Assembly (NCBI GenBank): GCA_003499925.1
Contig: DNRQ01000016.1
Span: 6,459 to 36,198, forward strand
Direction of reading: 5' to 3'
Length of the DNA: 29,740 nt
Source: Geobacter sp.
GTDB lineage: Bacteria > Desulfobacterota > Desulfuromonadia > Geobacterales > Geobacteraceae
Below the pieces are notes generated by a model. The model was not told the origin of the DNA. It ran no database searches and saw only the letters and a program-made list of their open reading frames with translations. The translations under genes were made by a program, and so were the position numbers. Shown piece by piece: positions 15,633 to 22,711 of this stretch (position 1 is the first letter of the stretch; every line of letters starts with the position of its first letter).

Positions 15633-17939
15633 ATGACGCTTGAAACGGATCTCCTCAAAAGACAGCTGGAATACCGGAAACGGTTTATGGAGAAGATCAA
15701 CGAGATCCATTCCTCCAGTAATCTAAACACCATTTTGATCCAGCTGAAGGACAGTATTGCCGAGCTGTTCAAGGCTGAGCGGCTGACCATATATGTTGTC
15801 GATCAGAAGACCAGGAGCCTGATGTCGAAGGTCAAGTCCGGCAACGAAATTCAGCAGATCTCGGTCGCCATCGACAATAACAGCCTTGCCGGCTACTGCG
15901 CTTTTTCGGGATCCATCCTCAATATCAAAAACGCCTACGACAGTCATGAGCTGAGGATGATCAGCTCCGATCTCTGCTTCGACGTCAACTGGGACAAAAA
16001 AACCGGTTTCCACACCAGCCAGGTGCTCTGCGTGCCGATGAAGTTCAACACCTCGCTGATCGGCGTCATGCAGCTCATCAACAAGAAGGAAGGCTCGGCC
16101 TTTGACGAAACCGACCTGAGCTACGCCTCGGAACTGGCAACCTCCCTCTCCATCGCGATCCATAACATCTTCCGGCTCTCCGCCTCCACCAAGATCATCC
16201 GCAACAAGTCACGCTACAACTACCTCCTGGACAAGAACAGGCTGGACGAGGCGGACATCCAGAAGGCATCGGTCCACCCGGATCTAGCCGCCATAGGGCT
16301 CGACCATCTCCTCATGCGCGACTTCAACATCTCGCGCGAGGAGATGGCGAAATGCCTGAGCCTCAACTTCGGCACCGATTTCATCAGCTTCGATCCGGGG
16401 CTCCCCAGGCTCGACGACGTCCTGAAAAGGATCAAGCCGGACCGTCTGCAGAAGGAGCGCTGGGTACCGGTAAAGATCGACGGCGGCGTGCTGCAGGTCG
16501 CCATGGAGGACCCGACCGACCTGGCCAAGCAGGACCTGATCAAGTTCATCTACCAGGAGTACAAGAGGATCAGCTTCCTCGGGGCCTTCCGCGACGACAT
16601 CGGGCGTTTCATCGAGCATTACTACCGGCTGGCCGGCTCCGGGCACAGGGAAGCCTCCTCGAGCATCTCCGAGCTGCTGAGCCAGCTGGATACCAGCGAG
16701 GATCCCTCCATCGAGCAGGAAGTCCAGAGGGTCTCCGAGCAGGACAGCGTCATCGTTCAGCTGGTGAACAAGATCATCTGCGATGCGCACGAGAGGCACG
16801 CCTCCGACATCCATATCGAGCCGGCTCCGGGGCGGGAGGACGTCCAGGTGCGCATCAGGATCGACGGCAGGTGCATGGTCTACCAGCGCATCCCGTACAA
16901 GTACAAGCACGCCGTCACCTCGCGGATAAAGATCATGGCGGGGCTGGATATTGCGGAGCGAAGGAAACCGCAGGACGGGAAGATCGATTTCAAGAAGTTC
17001 GGGCCGGTGGACCTCGAACTGAGGGTGGCGACCCTCCCGAGCGCCGGGCAGCTCGAGGACGTGGTGATGAGGATCCTCGCCTCGGGCGAGCCGGTCCCCT
17101 TTGACAACCTGGGGCTCACCGAGCGCAACAGGCGGGTTTTCACCGACAACATCAAGAAACCGTACGGCCTGATCCTGGTGGTGGGGCCGACCGGTTCCGG
17201 GAAGACCACGACGCTGCACTCCGCCGTATCCACCATAAACGTGCCGGAGACCAAGATCTGGACCGCGGAAGATCCCATCGAGATCACCCAGAAGGGGCTG
17301 CGCCAGGTGCAGGTGAACGGCAAGATCGGCTTCACCTTCGCCGTGGCGCTGCGTGCCTTTCTCCGGGCCGATCCCGACGTCATCATGGTCGGCGAGATGC
17401 GCGACGAGGAGACCGCCTCCATCGGGGTCGAGTCCTCGCTCACCGGCCACCTGGTGTTCTCCACCCTGCACACCAATTCGGCCCCCGAGACGATCACCAG
17501 GCTTCTCGACATGGGGATGGATCCCTTCAGTTTTTCCGACGCGCTCCTTTGCATCCTGGCGCAGCGGCTGGCCCGCCGGCTGTGCGGCGCGTGCAAGGAG
17601 ACCTATCGCCCGGAGGGAGGCGAGCTGCAGGAGATCATCGCGGAATACGGCACGGAGCAGTTCGGGGGACTGGGGCTGGAGCAGGCAACACTCACCCTCT
17701 CCAGGGCCAAGGGATGTCCCGAGTGCAACGGTTCGGGGTACAAGGGGAGGCTTGGCCTGCACGAGCTTTTGGAATGCGGCGAGGAGATGAAGGGGCTCAT
17801 CAAGAACAAGGCGGAGGTTGCCCAGCTCAGAAGGCGGGCCATTGCCGACGGCATGACCACGCTCAAACAGGATGGGATACTGAAATGCCTGCAGGGGCTG
17901 ACCGACATCCACGAGGTCCGCCGGGTCTGCATCAAATAG
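15633..17939 (+). CDS. GAF domain fused to a GspE/PilB-type secretion or pilus assembly ATPase
   Basis: This 768-residue protein is a hexameric-type ATPase that powers pilus or type II secretion assembly. A GAF domain occupies about 22-180 (ending SLIGVMQLINKKEG). A GspE/PilB N-terminal-like segment lies at about 210-340. The ATPase core shows Walker A GPTGSGKT (518-525), Asp box WTAEDPIE (543-550), Walker B DVIMVGEMRDEET (582-594) and His box GHLVFSTLHTN (605-615). The zinc tetracysteine is C651, C654, C695 and C698. The ATG at 15633 is chosen because AGAAGGA lies seven bases upstream; a TTG at 15606 has no such site. Usual PilB/GspE proteins are about 560 residues with no GAF domain. No pilin, platform or secretin gene is adjacent, so it is an orphan. 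The GAF domain may gate the motor by a small ligand (inference). Confidence 0.92.
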   Translation: MTLETDLLKRQLEYRKRFMEKINEIHSSSNLNTILIQLKDSIAELFKAERLTIYVVDQKTRSLMSKVKSGNEIQQISVAIDNNSLAGYCAFSGSILNIKNAYDSHELRMISSDLCFDVNWDKKTGFHTSQVLCVPMKFNTSLIGVMQLINKKEGSAFDETDLSYASELATSLSIAIHNIFRLSASTKIIRNKSRYNYLLDKNRLDEADIQKASVHPDLAAIGLDHLLMRDFNISREEMAKCLSLNFGTDFISFDPGLPRLDDVLKRIKPDRLQKERWVPVKIDGGVLQVAMEDPTDLAKQDLIKFIYQEYKRISFLGAFRDDIGRFIEHYYRLAGSGHREASSSISELLSQLDTSEDPSIEQEVQRVSEQDSVIVQLVNKIICDAHERHASDIHIEPAPGREDVQVRIRIDGRCMVYQRIPYKYKHAVTSRIKIMAGLDIAERRKPQDGKIDFKKFGPVDLELRVATLPSAGQLEDVVMRILASGEPVPFDNLGLTERNRRVFTDNIKKPYGLILVVGPTGSGKTTTLHSAVSTINVPETKIWTAEDPIEITQKGLRQVQVNGKIGFTFAVALRAFLRADPDVIMVGEMRDEETASIGVESSLTGHLVFSTLHTNSAPETITRLLDMGMDPFSFSDALLCILAQRLARRLCGACKETYRPEGGELQEIIAEYGTEQFGGLGLEQATLTLSRAKGCPECNGSGYKGRLGLHELLECGEEMKGLIKNKAEVAQLRRRAIADGMTTLKQDGILKCLQGLTDIHEVRRVCIK

Positions 17940-17943
17940 AACT

Positions 17944-17962
17944 CCCCCTCTGGCAAGGGGGG
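17944..17962. repeat. C/G-rich repeat remnant
   Basis: A CCCCCT...AGGGGGG hairpin just after the ATPase stop, without a T run. It resembles half of the composite repeats at 13187 and 26342. Between 17963 and 18587 I see only one weak reading frame (18143) and a small inverted repeat. Confidence 0.45.
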
Positions 17963-18086
17963 ATGTAGGGGGATTTGCCTCCAGCTGCCGGGCAAGCGAT
18001 GCGAGCCGGTGTCCCGGATCAAACCAATCTCTGCGGTAACAATTGCTTGAAAATCCGTATGATAGGGCGCGGTCGCTTGTGTTCTT

Positions 18087-18114
18087 AGCCAGGATAGGTT
18101 ATAAGTACCTGGCT
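18087..18114. other. Inverted repeat AGCCAGG-N14-CCTGGCT
   Basis: Perfect 7-base inverted repeat with a 14-base spacer in the otherwise gene-poor region before 18143. It could be an operator or an RNA hairpin; nothing decides. Confidence 0.4.
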
Positions 18115-18142
18115 GCTACAGAACCCGTCGGCAAGCACATCT

Positions 18143-18472
18143 ATGATCAAAATAAATCTGAGTACCAAAAACCTCTTAATATCGGTTACCTGTGTCACCG
18201 CCATCTGCATCCTTTTTATGGGCATGCGGGTACCCGATATTTCACGTCTCCACCGCCCTAAACCGACCCACCGTGCCTTCATTGAGAAGCAGGTCAAGCC
18301 ATGTCAGCAGGCGGTCAAAAAAACCGTCCAGGTCGTTGCCATCCCAGCGACGCCCGTTGAACTCGGTGCCGCGGTTGCCTACCGCACCCGTCTCCTCTTT
18401 GCATTCCAAGTAACCGGTTTCCCTCCCCTCTTTCCCAATTCATCCCGCGCGCCTCCTGTCCTTTTGACCTGA
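18143..18472 (+). CDS. Possible small membrane-anchored protein, 109 residues
   Basis: The frame encodes a basic N-terminus, one hydrophobic helix (about 11-27, LLISVTCVTAICILFMG) and a Pro-rich remainder ending RAPPVLLT. No good ribosome-binding site precedes the ATG, and no family is recognised. A neighbouring frame (18043-18261) has no better support. It could be a secreted or membrane small protein or simply an open frame by chance. Confidence 0.35.
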   Translation: MIKINLSTKNLLISVTCVTAICILFMGMRVPDISRLHRPKPTHRAFIEKQVKPCQQAVKKTVQVVAIPATPVELGAAVAYRTRLLFAFQVTGFPPLFPNSSRAPPVLLT

Positions 18473-18587
18473 CATGCCATGCATCCAGAAGACCGTTTGC
18501 CACTGTGCGGCGCCGGCACTCTCTAGACTTGTGCCTGCTGCACGGAGCACCTTTTATCGATCCATCGATTACTTAAGGAGAGAACAG

Positions 18588-19196
18588 ATGAAGAGGAACC
18601 TAAACCGGCTTATGCCGATTCTTCTCGCAGGGATGTTCGTGTATGGCGGCTGCGCCAAACAGGATGTCGTCAAAAAAGACGCATCCCTGGCCTCGTCGGT
18701 GACCAAACCTGCGGAAACTGCGACGTCCACCCCCGCGGCTTCGAGGCCCGGGAACCGGGACGAGCCGATTGCCGCGACGGCAGCGAATGCGTCGCCCCTC
18801 GACAATGGGGAGCAGGCGAGGCCGCAACCACCCAAAGAGCCGACGGCAACCCCCGGTGTAGCGAGGGGGTTGGACAGGATATACTTCGATTTCGATGCGT
18901 CGACGCTGAGCGCCGCAGCCCGTCAAACACTGACTGGAAATTTCGAGACCCTGAAGCAAAACCCGGCGAGCAAGCTGCGTATCGAGGGACACTGCGACGA
19001 GCGGGGCTCGGATGACTACAACCTTGCCCTGAGCGAGAGCCGTGCCCGGGCGGCGCAGCGGTATCTGACCGCACTGGGGATCCCCGCCGAGCGTTTATCG
19101 ACCATCGGCTACGGCAAGGAAAAACCGGCCGATCCCGGGCACGACGAGAAGGCTTGGGCCGGCAACCGGCGGGACGAGTTTGTCATCATTGAGTAA
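18588..19196 (+). CDS. pal: Pal-like OmpA-family peptidoglycan-associated lipoprotein
   Basis: This 202-residue protein is predicted to sit in the outer membrane by a lipid anchor and bind peptidoglycan. The start at 18588 has AAGGAGAG upstream. The signal peptide leads to a plausible though imperfect lipobox (VYGGC, C21). Residues about 22-90 are a low-complexity Ala/Pro/Thr linker, and residues about 92-202 are the OmpA C-terminal domain with IYFDFDAS, IEGHCDERGSDDYN, the LSESRARAAQRYL helix and IGYGKEKP. The Asp and Arg that bind meso-diaminopimelate are expected in GHCDERGS and SESRARA. No tol genes are adjacent, so it may be an extra copy and not the Tol-linked Pal. Confidence 0.9.
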   Translation: MKRNLNRLMPILLAGMFVYGGCAKQDVVKKDASLASSVTKPAETATSTPAASRPGNRDEPIAATAANASPLDNGEQARPQPPKEPTATPGVARGLDRIYFDFDASTLSAAARQTLTGNFETLKQNPASKLRIEGHCDERGSDDYNLALSESRARAAQRYLTALGIPAERLSTIGYGKEKPADPGHDEKAWAGNRRDEFVIIE

Positions 19197-19241
19197 CCGG
19201 GTTAGCGCCGATCCGCCGCTGTTCAAGCTCCTCCCCCTTAA

Positions 19242-19296
19242 CCCTCCCCTTGCAGGGGAGGGAGTTTTCTCAGCGCAGGATCAGCACCGATCAGCT
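19242..19296 (+). terminator. Repeat-derived terminator after pal, with half-element tail
   Basis: CCCTCCCCT pairs with AGGGGAGGG around TGC and is followed by AGTTTTCT (to 19269), so it may end pal transcription. The following bases (TCAGCG.AGGATCAGCACCGATCAG) resemble the outer end of the composite repeat at 26342-26500, so this is one arm of that element. Confidence 0.5.
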
Positions 19297-19315
19297 TAAG
19301 CAAACGATCAGAAGG

Positions 19316-19339
19316 ACGGGGCCGCGTCGTCGGCCCCGT
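19316..19339 (+). promoter_or_regulatory. Strong leader hairpin before the TPR gene
   Basis: ACGGGGCCG and CGGCCCCGT pair perfectly over nine bases around CGTCGT, ending a few bases before the AAGAGGA ribosome-binding site. There is no T run, so it is not a terminator. It could affect mRNA stability or translation. Confidence 0.55.
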
Positions 19340-19354
19340 ATCTCAAGAGGAACT

Positions 19355-21271
19355 ATGAATCCAACTACCTATACCTTGACCTATCGCCTGGGCATGCCGC
19401 TGCTTGCCTTTTTGTCCTGCGCTTTTACCTGGGGGGGCGGCGGCAGAGACGACTGCGGCGAGGCGAGACTTATCGGTGAGGCCATTTCGGTCCACTCCCC
19501 GCCCGTCGAACGCGTCCAGGCCGAGAAGAGCATCCTGAAACTGTGCCCGGATGGCGGTGCCGCGTATTACCTGAAAGGGCTTTCCCTTGAGGCCGGCAAG
19601 AACCCGGAGGGTGCGATCGTGGCCTACCGCACAGCCGGCGAAAAGGAGCCGTTGTTGGCCGAAGCCAGGGGGCGGCTGGGGCTGCTGCTTTTGCAGAGAG
19701 GCGCGCGTGAAGAGGCCTCACTTGCACTGTTCGAGGCCCTGAAACTGAAAGCAGACCCGCACTATTCAGGCGCACTGGCCGGGATTTTCCTGGAGGGTGA
19801 GCTGCATGCCCTGGCGCTGCATCATTTTCAACAGGCGCTGCCGGCGCTGGCTGCCGATGCCGCCGTGCAGATCGGGATGGCCCGGAGTTACCTGGGCCTC
19901 GGGGAGCGGGCCAAGGCGCGCGATGCATTGCTGGAATCGCTTCGTCTGGAGCCCGGTAACGTAACGGCGCATCTGGAACTGGCAGATATTTATCAGGGAG
20001 AAAACCTCTACGACAAGGCGGCTGCTCAATTGCACCGGGCGGCTGCAGGCAGTCCAGGGAACCGGGATATTCATTTTCGCCTGGCTCGGCTAATGGATCT
20101 GATGGGGAAACCGGATCTGGCGGACAAGGAATATCACCTGGCAGGGGTCGAGCGCGCCATAAGCCCCGGCGATCATCTTAGCAAGGGGGACAGCTTTGAG
20201 GCCGCCGGGAATTCCGTCAGGGCGGCAGCCGAATACGACGCACTGCTGTTGAAGCAACCCGACACGCCCGGGGTCCGTGAGAAGCTAGGCGACGCCCGGC
20301 TTGCAGCCGGCCATGACAGCGAAGCCATTGCCGCTTATGAGGACGCCGTAGGCCGCAAGGAAGGCACCAGCCGGATACATTATAATCTCGGCACCCTCTA
20401 CGAGAGAAAAGGGGACCTTGATGAGGCAATCCGCAGCTTTGCCCAAGCTGTCAGGCTTGATGCCGGCAATAGCGATGCCCGCCGGAGGCTGGCGGAAATC
20501 TATTCGCTGCGCGGGGATTTTACGGCGGCGATTGGCGAGTACCAGGCATTGGTGGCCCGCCATGGCGCCAACCCGCTGAGCTATTACAAACTGGCCCGCC
20601 TGTATGAAAGGACGCGGGGCTACAACTCCGCTACCGGCGCCTATGCCAAGGCTATCGAACTGGACGCGGACAACATCGAGACACACCGGGGGATCGCGCT
20701 CCTCTATCTCAGGAGGAAAATGCCGGATCAGGCAGAGAAGCATTTCCGGGAGGTATTGAGGCTCGATTCAAGGAATACGGAAGCCAGAAACCGGCTCATT
20801 TCGCTCTACGTCAAGAAAAAGCGCTACGACGAGACGACCCGGCTCCTGGAGCAGGATGCCGCACTTAATCCGCAGAGCCCCGACAGCCGGTATCGGCTGG
20901 GTATTATGTATGCCTTCAGGAATAACGCCGAAGGTGCCTTGACCCAGTTTCAGAAGGCTCTCGAGCTGAAGCCTGACCACGCCCGTACTCTGAACGCCCT
21001 CGGGAAATTCTACCTGAAAAAAGGCGACCGGCAAAAGGCCCGAGCCTCATTCGCTGCAGCACGAAAGGCCGATCCTGATCTGTTGGAGCCGGCAGCGCTT
21101 TTGAGCAAGCTCGAAGCCTTGCCCAAAAAACATGTGGCGACGAAGAAAGCATCGCTTTCCAAGAAGAAATCCGTTTCCAAGAAGAAATCCGTTGTCAAGA
21201 AGAAATCCGTTGTCAAGAAGAGGGTTTTGCAGCGCAAGGCTAAAACCTCAGGTAAAAATAACCAGAAGTAA
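19355..21271 (+). CDS. Large TPR protein with lysine-rich repeat tail
   Basis: This 638-residue protein has a signal-peptide-like N-terminus (MNPTTYTLTYRLGMPLLAFL..., possibly a lipoprotein with Cys22, though the lipobox is imperfect). Tandem tetratricopeptide repeats fill about residues 45-590, for example GTLYERKGDLDEAIRSFAQA and LGKFYLKKGDRQKARASF. The last 48 residues (591-638) are Lys-rich with repeated SKKKSV/VKKKSV units. The start at 19355 follows AAGAGGA; the frame is open upstream but would run through a repeat and a hairpin. TPR arrays mediate protein contacts. The basic tail could bind nucleic acid, teichoic-like or other anionic polymers, or the membrane; this is inference. The partner is unknown. 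It lies downstream of pal in the same direction, but a likely terminator separates them. Confidence 0.87.
   Translation: MNPTTYTLTYRLGMPLLAFLSCAFTWGGGGRDDCGEARLIGEAISVHSPPVERVQAEKSILKLCPDGGAAYYLKGLSLEAGKNPEGAIVAYRTAGEKEPLLAEARGRLGLLLLQRGAREEASLALFEALKLKADPHYSGALAGIFLEGELHALALHHFQQALPALAADAAVQIGMARSYLGLGERAKARDALLESLRLEPGNVTAHLELADIYQGENLYDKAAAQLHRAAAGSPGNRDIHFRLARLMDLMGKPDLADKEYHLAGVERAISPGDHLSKGDSFEAAGNSVRAAAEYDALLLKQPDTPGVREKLGDARLAAGHDSEAIAAYEDAVGRKEGTSRIHYNLGTLYERKGDLDEAIRSFAQAVRLDAGNSDARRRLAEIYSLRGDFTAAIGEYQALVARHGANPLSYYKLARLYERTRGYNSATGAYAKAIELDADNIETHRGIALLYLRRKMPDQAEKHFREVLRLDSRNTEARNRLISLYVKKKRYDETTRLLEQDAALNPQSPDSRYRLGIMYAFRNNAEGALTQFQKALELKPDHARTLNALGKFYLKKGDRQKARASFAAARKADPDLLEPAALLSKLEALPKKHVATKKASLSKKKSVSKKKSVVKKKSVVKKRVLQRKAKTSGKNNQK
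21158..21211 (+). repeat. Three 18-bp tandem repeats encoding (S/V)KKKSV
   Basis: Units at 21158, 21176 and 21194 share AAGAAGAAATCCGTT, with a partial fourth from 21212. The first two units are identical, which points to recent expansion within the coding sequence. Confidence 0.85.
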
Positions 21272-21333
21272 CTGTGCCGGATGACGCCACAGGCAGCTGA
21301 GAGGCCTTTTCCCCCGCCCCGATGTTCCGGCGT

Positions 21334-21369
21334 AAAAAAGGAGGAGGCGCGTCCAACGCGCCTCCTCCT
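21334..21369 (-). terminator. Strong terminator of the minus-strand gene at 21439
   Basis: A perfect 14-bp stem (AGGAGGAGGCGCGT and its complement) around a three-base loop is followed on the minus strand by six T residues. It lies about 70 bases beyond the stop of the exported protein. Confidence 0.92.
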
Positions 21370-21438
21370 GATACACTGCCATATTTTGCCTTCCCTCCTG
21401 CCGCTTCACTTCCCGTTCCAGCGCGCTTCCGAAAGGTC

Positions 21439-21894
21439 TCACTTTCTCCAGCCTGCCCAGGCGGGGATCCCGTTTTCGTCGCGCAGTTTCAGCAGCGCAT
21501 CCCCTTTTTTCACCTCTGCCGCGATAAGCGCCGGTTTTCCGGCAACCATGACACGGGAACCCTTGACCTCGATTTTGTCCCCTTTCTCGATCCGGGTATC
21601 GAGCCGCTCGATGTACCAGGAGGGTCCCAGGTGGACCGGGATCGTCTCCTTTTCGGTCCTGAGCTGGAGGTGGATGCCGTTTTTCATCTGCCTCATGGGA
21701 GTGATCTTTTCTACACTGACGACCTCTCCGGTGACGCTCTCAACCTTGGCCGGATCATAGATCCGCTGGTAGGCGCTCCCCATTCCCCAGCCGCCGCTGC
21801 CGCGCCACCCTTGCCAGGGGGCGGCGGAAGCGGTCGAGACGAGCGACGCCATGAGCAGAGCTGCCACAATGGGGACCAATCCCTTCGCGTTCAT
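21439..21894 (-). CDS. Exported protein of unknown function, possibly OB-fold, 151 residues
   Basis: A signal peptide (1-24, cleavage after ASA) is followed by a Trp/Gly-rich stretch (PWQGWRGSGGWGMGSAY). A compact beta-rich domain comes next (VTGEVVSVEKITPMRQMKNG, then IPVHLGPSWYIE, then GDKIEVKGSRVMVAGKPALI) whose strand pattern resembles a small OB-fold. AGGAGG lies five bases before the ATG. It follows the rhodanese gene by 93 bases on the same strand and ends at a strong terminator, so the two may be co-transcribed. Periplasmic location is likely; the ligand is unknown. Confidence 0.8.
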   Translation of the reverse strand: MNAKGLVPIVAALLMASLVSTASAAPWQGWRGSGGWGMGSAYQRIYDPAKVESVTGEVVSVEKITPMRQMKNGIHLQLRTEKETIPVHLGPSWYIERLDTRIEKGDKIEVKGSRVMVAGKPALIAAEVKKGDALLKLRDENGIPAWAGWRK

Positions 21895-21987
21895 GTGAGC
21901 CTCCTTTCACCGTGTTATGGACAAATCCACTGTTCAACCGTCTTGAAGTTCAAAGGGACCTCCAGGCTCGGCCTGGCATGGCGTGGC

Positions 21988-22299
21988 CTATCGGTATCCC
22001 GCCTCCTTCCAGGCCTCCACCCCTCCCTGCAGAGCCGAGACGTGCCGATAACCCTTCTCCTCGAATTCCGCTGCCCGACCGGCAGACGTATGTTCCTGCG
22101 GTCATTTGCAGTAGAAGATGATCTCCTGCTCCTTGGCAACGCCCGAGAGCCGGGTGTTGAGTTCCCCCAGGGTGATGGCTCCCTCCAGCCGCAGCCCGTT
22201 GCACATCTCTTCGCTGTCGTATGCGCAGACAAAAAGTGCCTCCCCCGCCTGCACCTTGCTCCGTGCCTCCTGAATCTTCACCCGTCTGGCCTCGGCCAT
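21988..22299 (-). CDS. Rhodanese-domain protein with in-frame TGA at the catalytic cysteine: probable selenoprotein
   Basis: Read with the TGA at 22102-22104 as selenocysteine (residue 66), this gives a 103-residue single-domain rhodanese, the normal size. The N-terminal half has MAEARRVKIQEARSKVQAGE and ends IIFYCK. After the TGA the same frame continues PQEHTSAGRAAEFEEKGYRH and VSALQGGVEAWKEAGYR, the classic rhodanese C-terminal helix and GG.AW ending, to a TAG. In related rhodaneses the loop reads YCxCPNExTSA, where the second Cys carries the persulfide. The TGA falls exactly there. AGGAGG lies just upstream of the ATG at 22299. A hairpin placed as in bacterial SECIS elements follows the TGA. 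A standard gene caller would report only a truncated 65-residue protein. The alternative is a point nonsense mutation of TGC or TGT. Substrate unknown; a small exported protein gene lies downstream. Confidence 0.8.
22068..22101 (-). promoter_or_regulatory. SECIS-like hairpin directly after the TGA
   Basis: On the minus strand, CTGCC and GGCAG form a five-bp apical stem around the loop GGTCG, which begins 21 bases after the TGA. CCG just after the TGA can pair with CGG at the far end. Bacterial SECIS elements need a short stem with a G among the first loop bases at roughly this distance, and the E. coli fdhF loop also contains GGU. Confidence 0.6.
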
Positions 22300-22544
22300 T
22301 TTCTCCTCCTTTCCCGTTGTGTTTTGATGGCGCCTCTTGCTTCGCTTCCGTGCCGTCGTCCCCTGTCATGGCGCAGGAGACCAAGCCGCACCGTACATAC
22401 TAACAGAGAAATCTAATGGGGGTAGCGGGCGGGGCGATTAAATCCGGCGGAGTTTGTGGTTCCCGGCGGGCCGGTTCGACTCCGGGTTCGTACCATGGAG
22501 GAGTCAGGGGAGATGGCGGCTTCAGTTTGTGAGAGGAGTTGCCG

Positions 22545-22568
22545 AAAAATACGGAAGGTTGCTTCCGT
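22545..22568 (-). terminator. Terminator-like hairpin on the minus strand
   Basis: ACGGAAG and CTTCCGT pair perfectly around four bases, followed on the minus strand by ATTTTT. No minus-strand gene ends here; it may stop antisense transcription coming out of the cheR-like gene. The whole gap 22300-22711 otherwise holds only the large inverted repeat at 22611. Confidence 0.4.
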
Positions 22569-22610
22569 GTAGTGTGGTACTCATTTTCATCGCTAGTCGG
22601 GTTTGAGACT

Positions 22611-22668
22611 GTAGGGTGGGCCGTGCCCACCATCACAATGCAGTTTTGGTGGGCACGGCCCACCCTAC
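22611..22668. repeat. Perfect 22-bp inverted repeat (GTAGGGTGGGC type)
   Basis: Arms 22611-22632 and 22647-22668 are perfectly complementary around a 14-base loop. The arm begins GTAGGGTGGGCCGTGCCCAC. Similar GTAGGGTGGGC-type hairpins are common dispersed repeats in many bacterial genomes. It sits about 45 bases before the methyltransferase start. Confidence 0.9.
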
Positions 22669-22711
22669 CGGCAGTGCCCCCAGCCCCCAAACGATATGGA
22701 GGGAAACCAGC

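Noticed and set aside
18030..18142. Cyclic dinucleotide (GEMM) riboswitch, looked for here and in other long leaders because of the cGAMP-type enzyme
   Set aside because: No GACGCAAAGC-like core or tetraloop-receptor pattern could be found in any intergenic region of the window.
22470..22500. tRNA-like T-arm (GGTTCGACTCC) suggesting a tRNA 3' end or attachment site
   Set aside because: The putative acceptor strand has no partner about 70 bases upstream, and no anticodon arm can be drawn.
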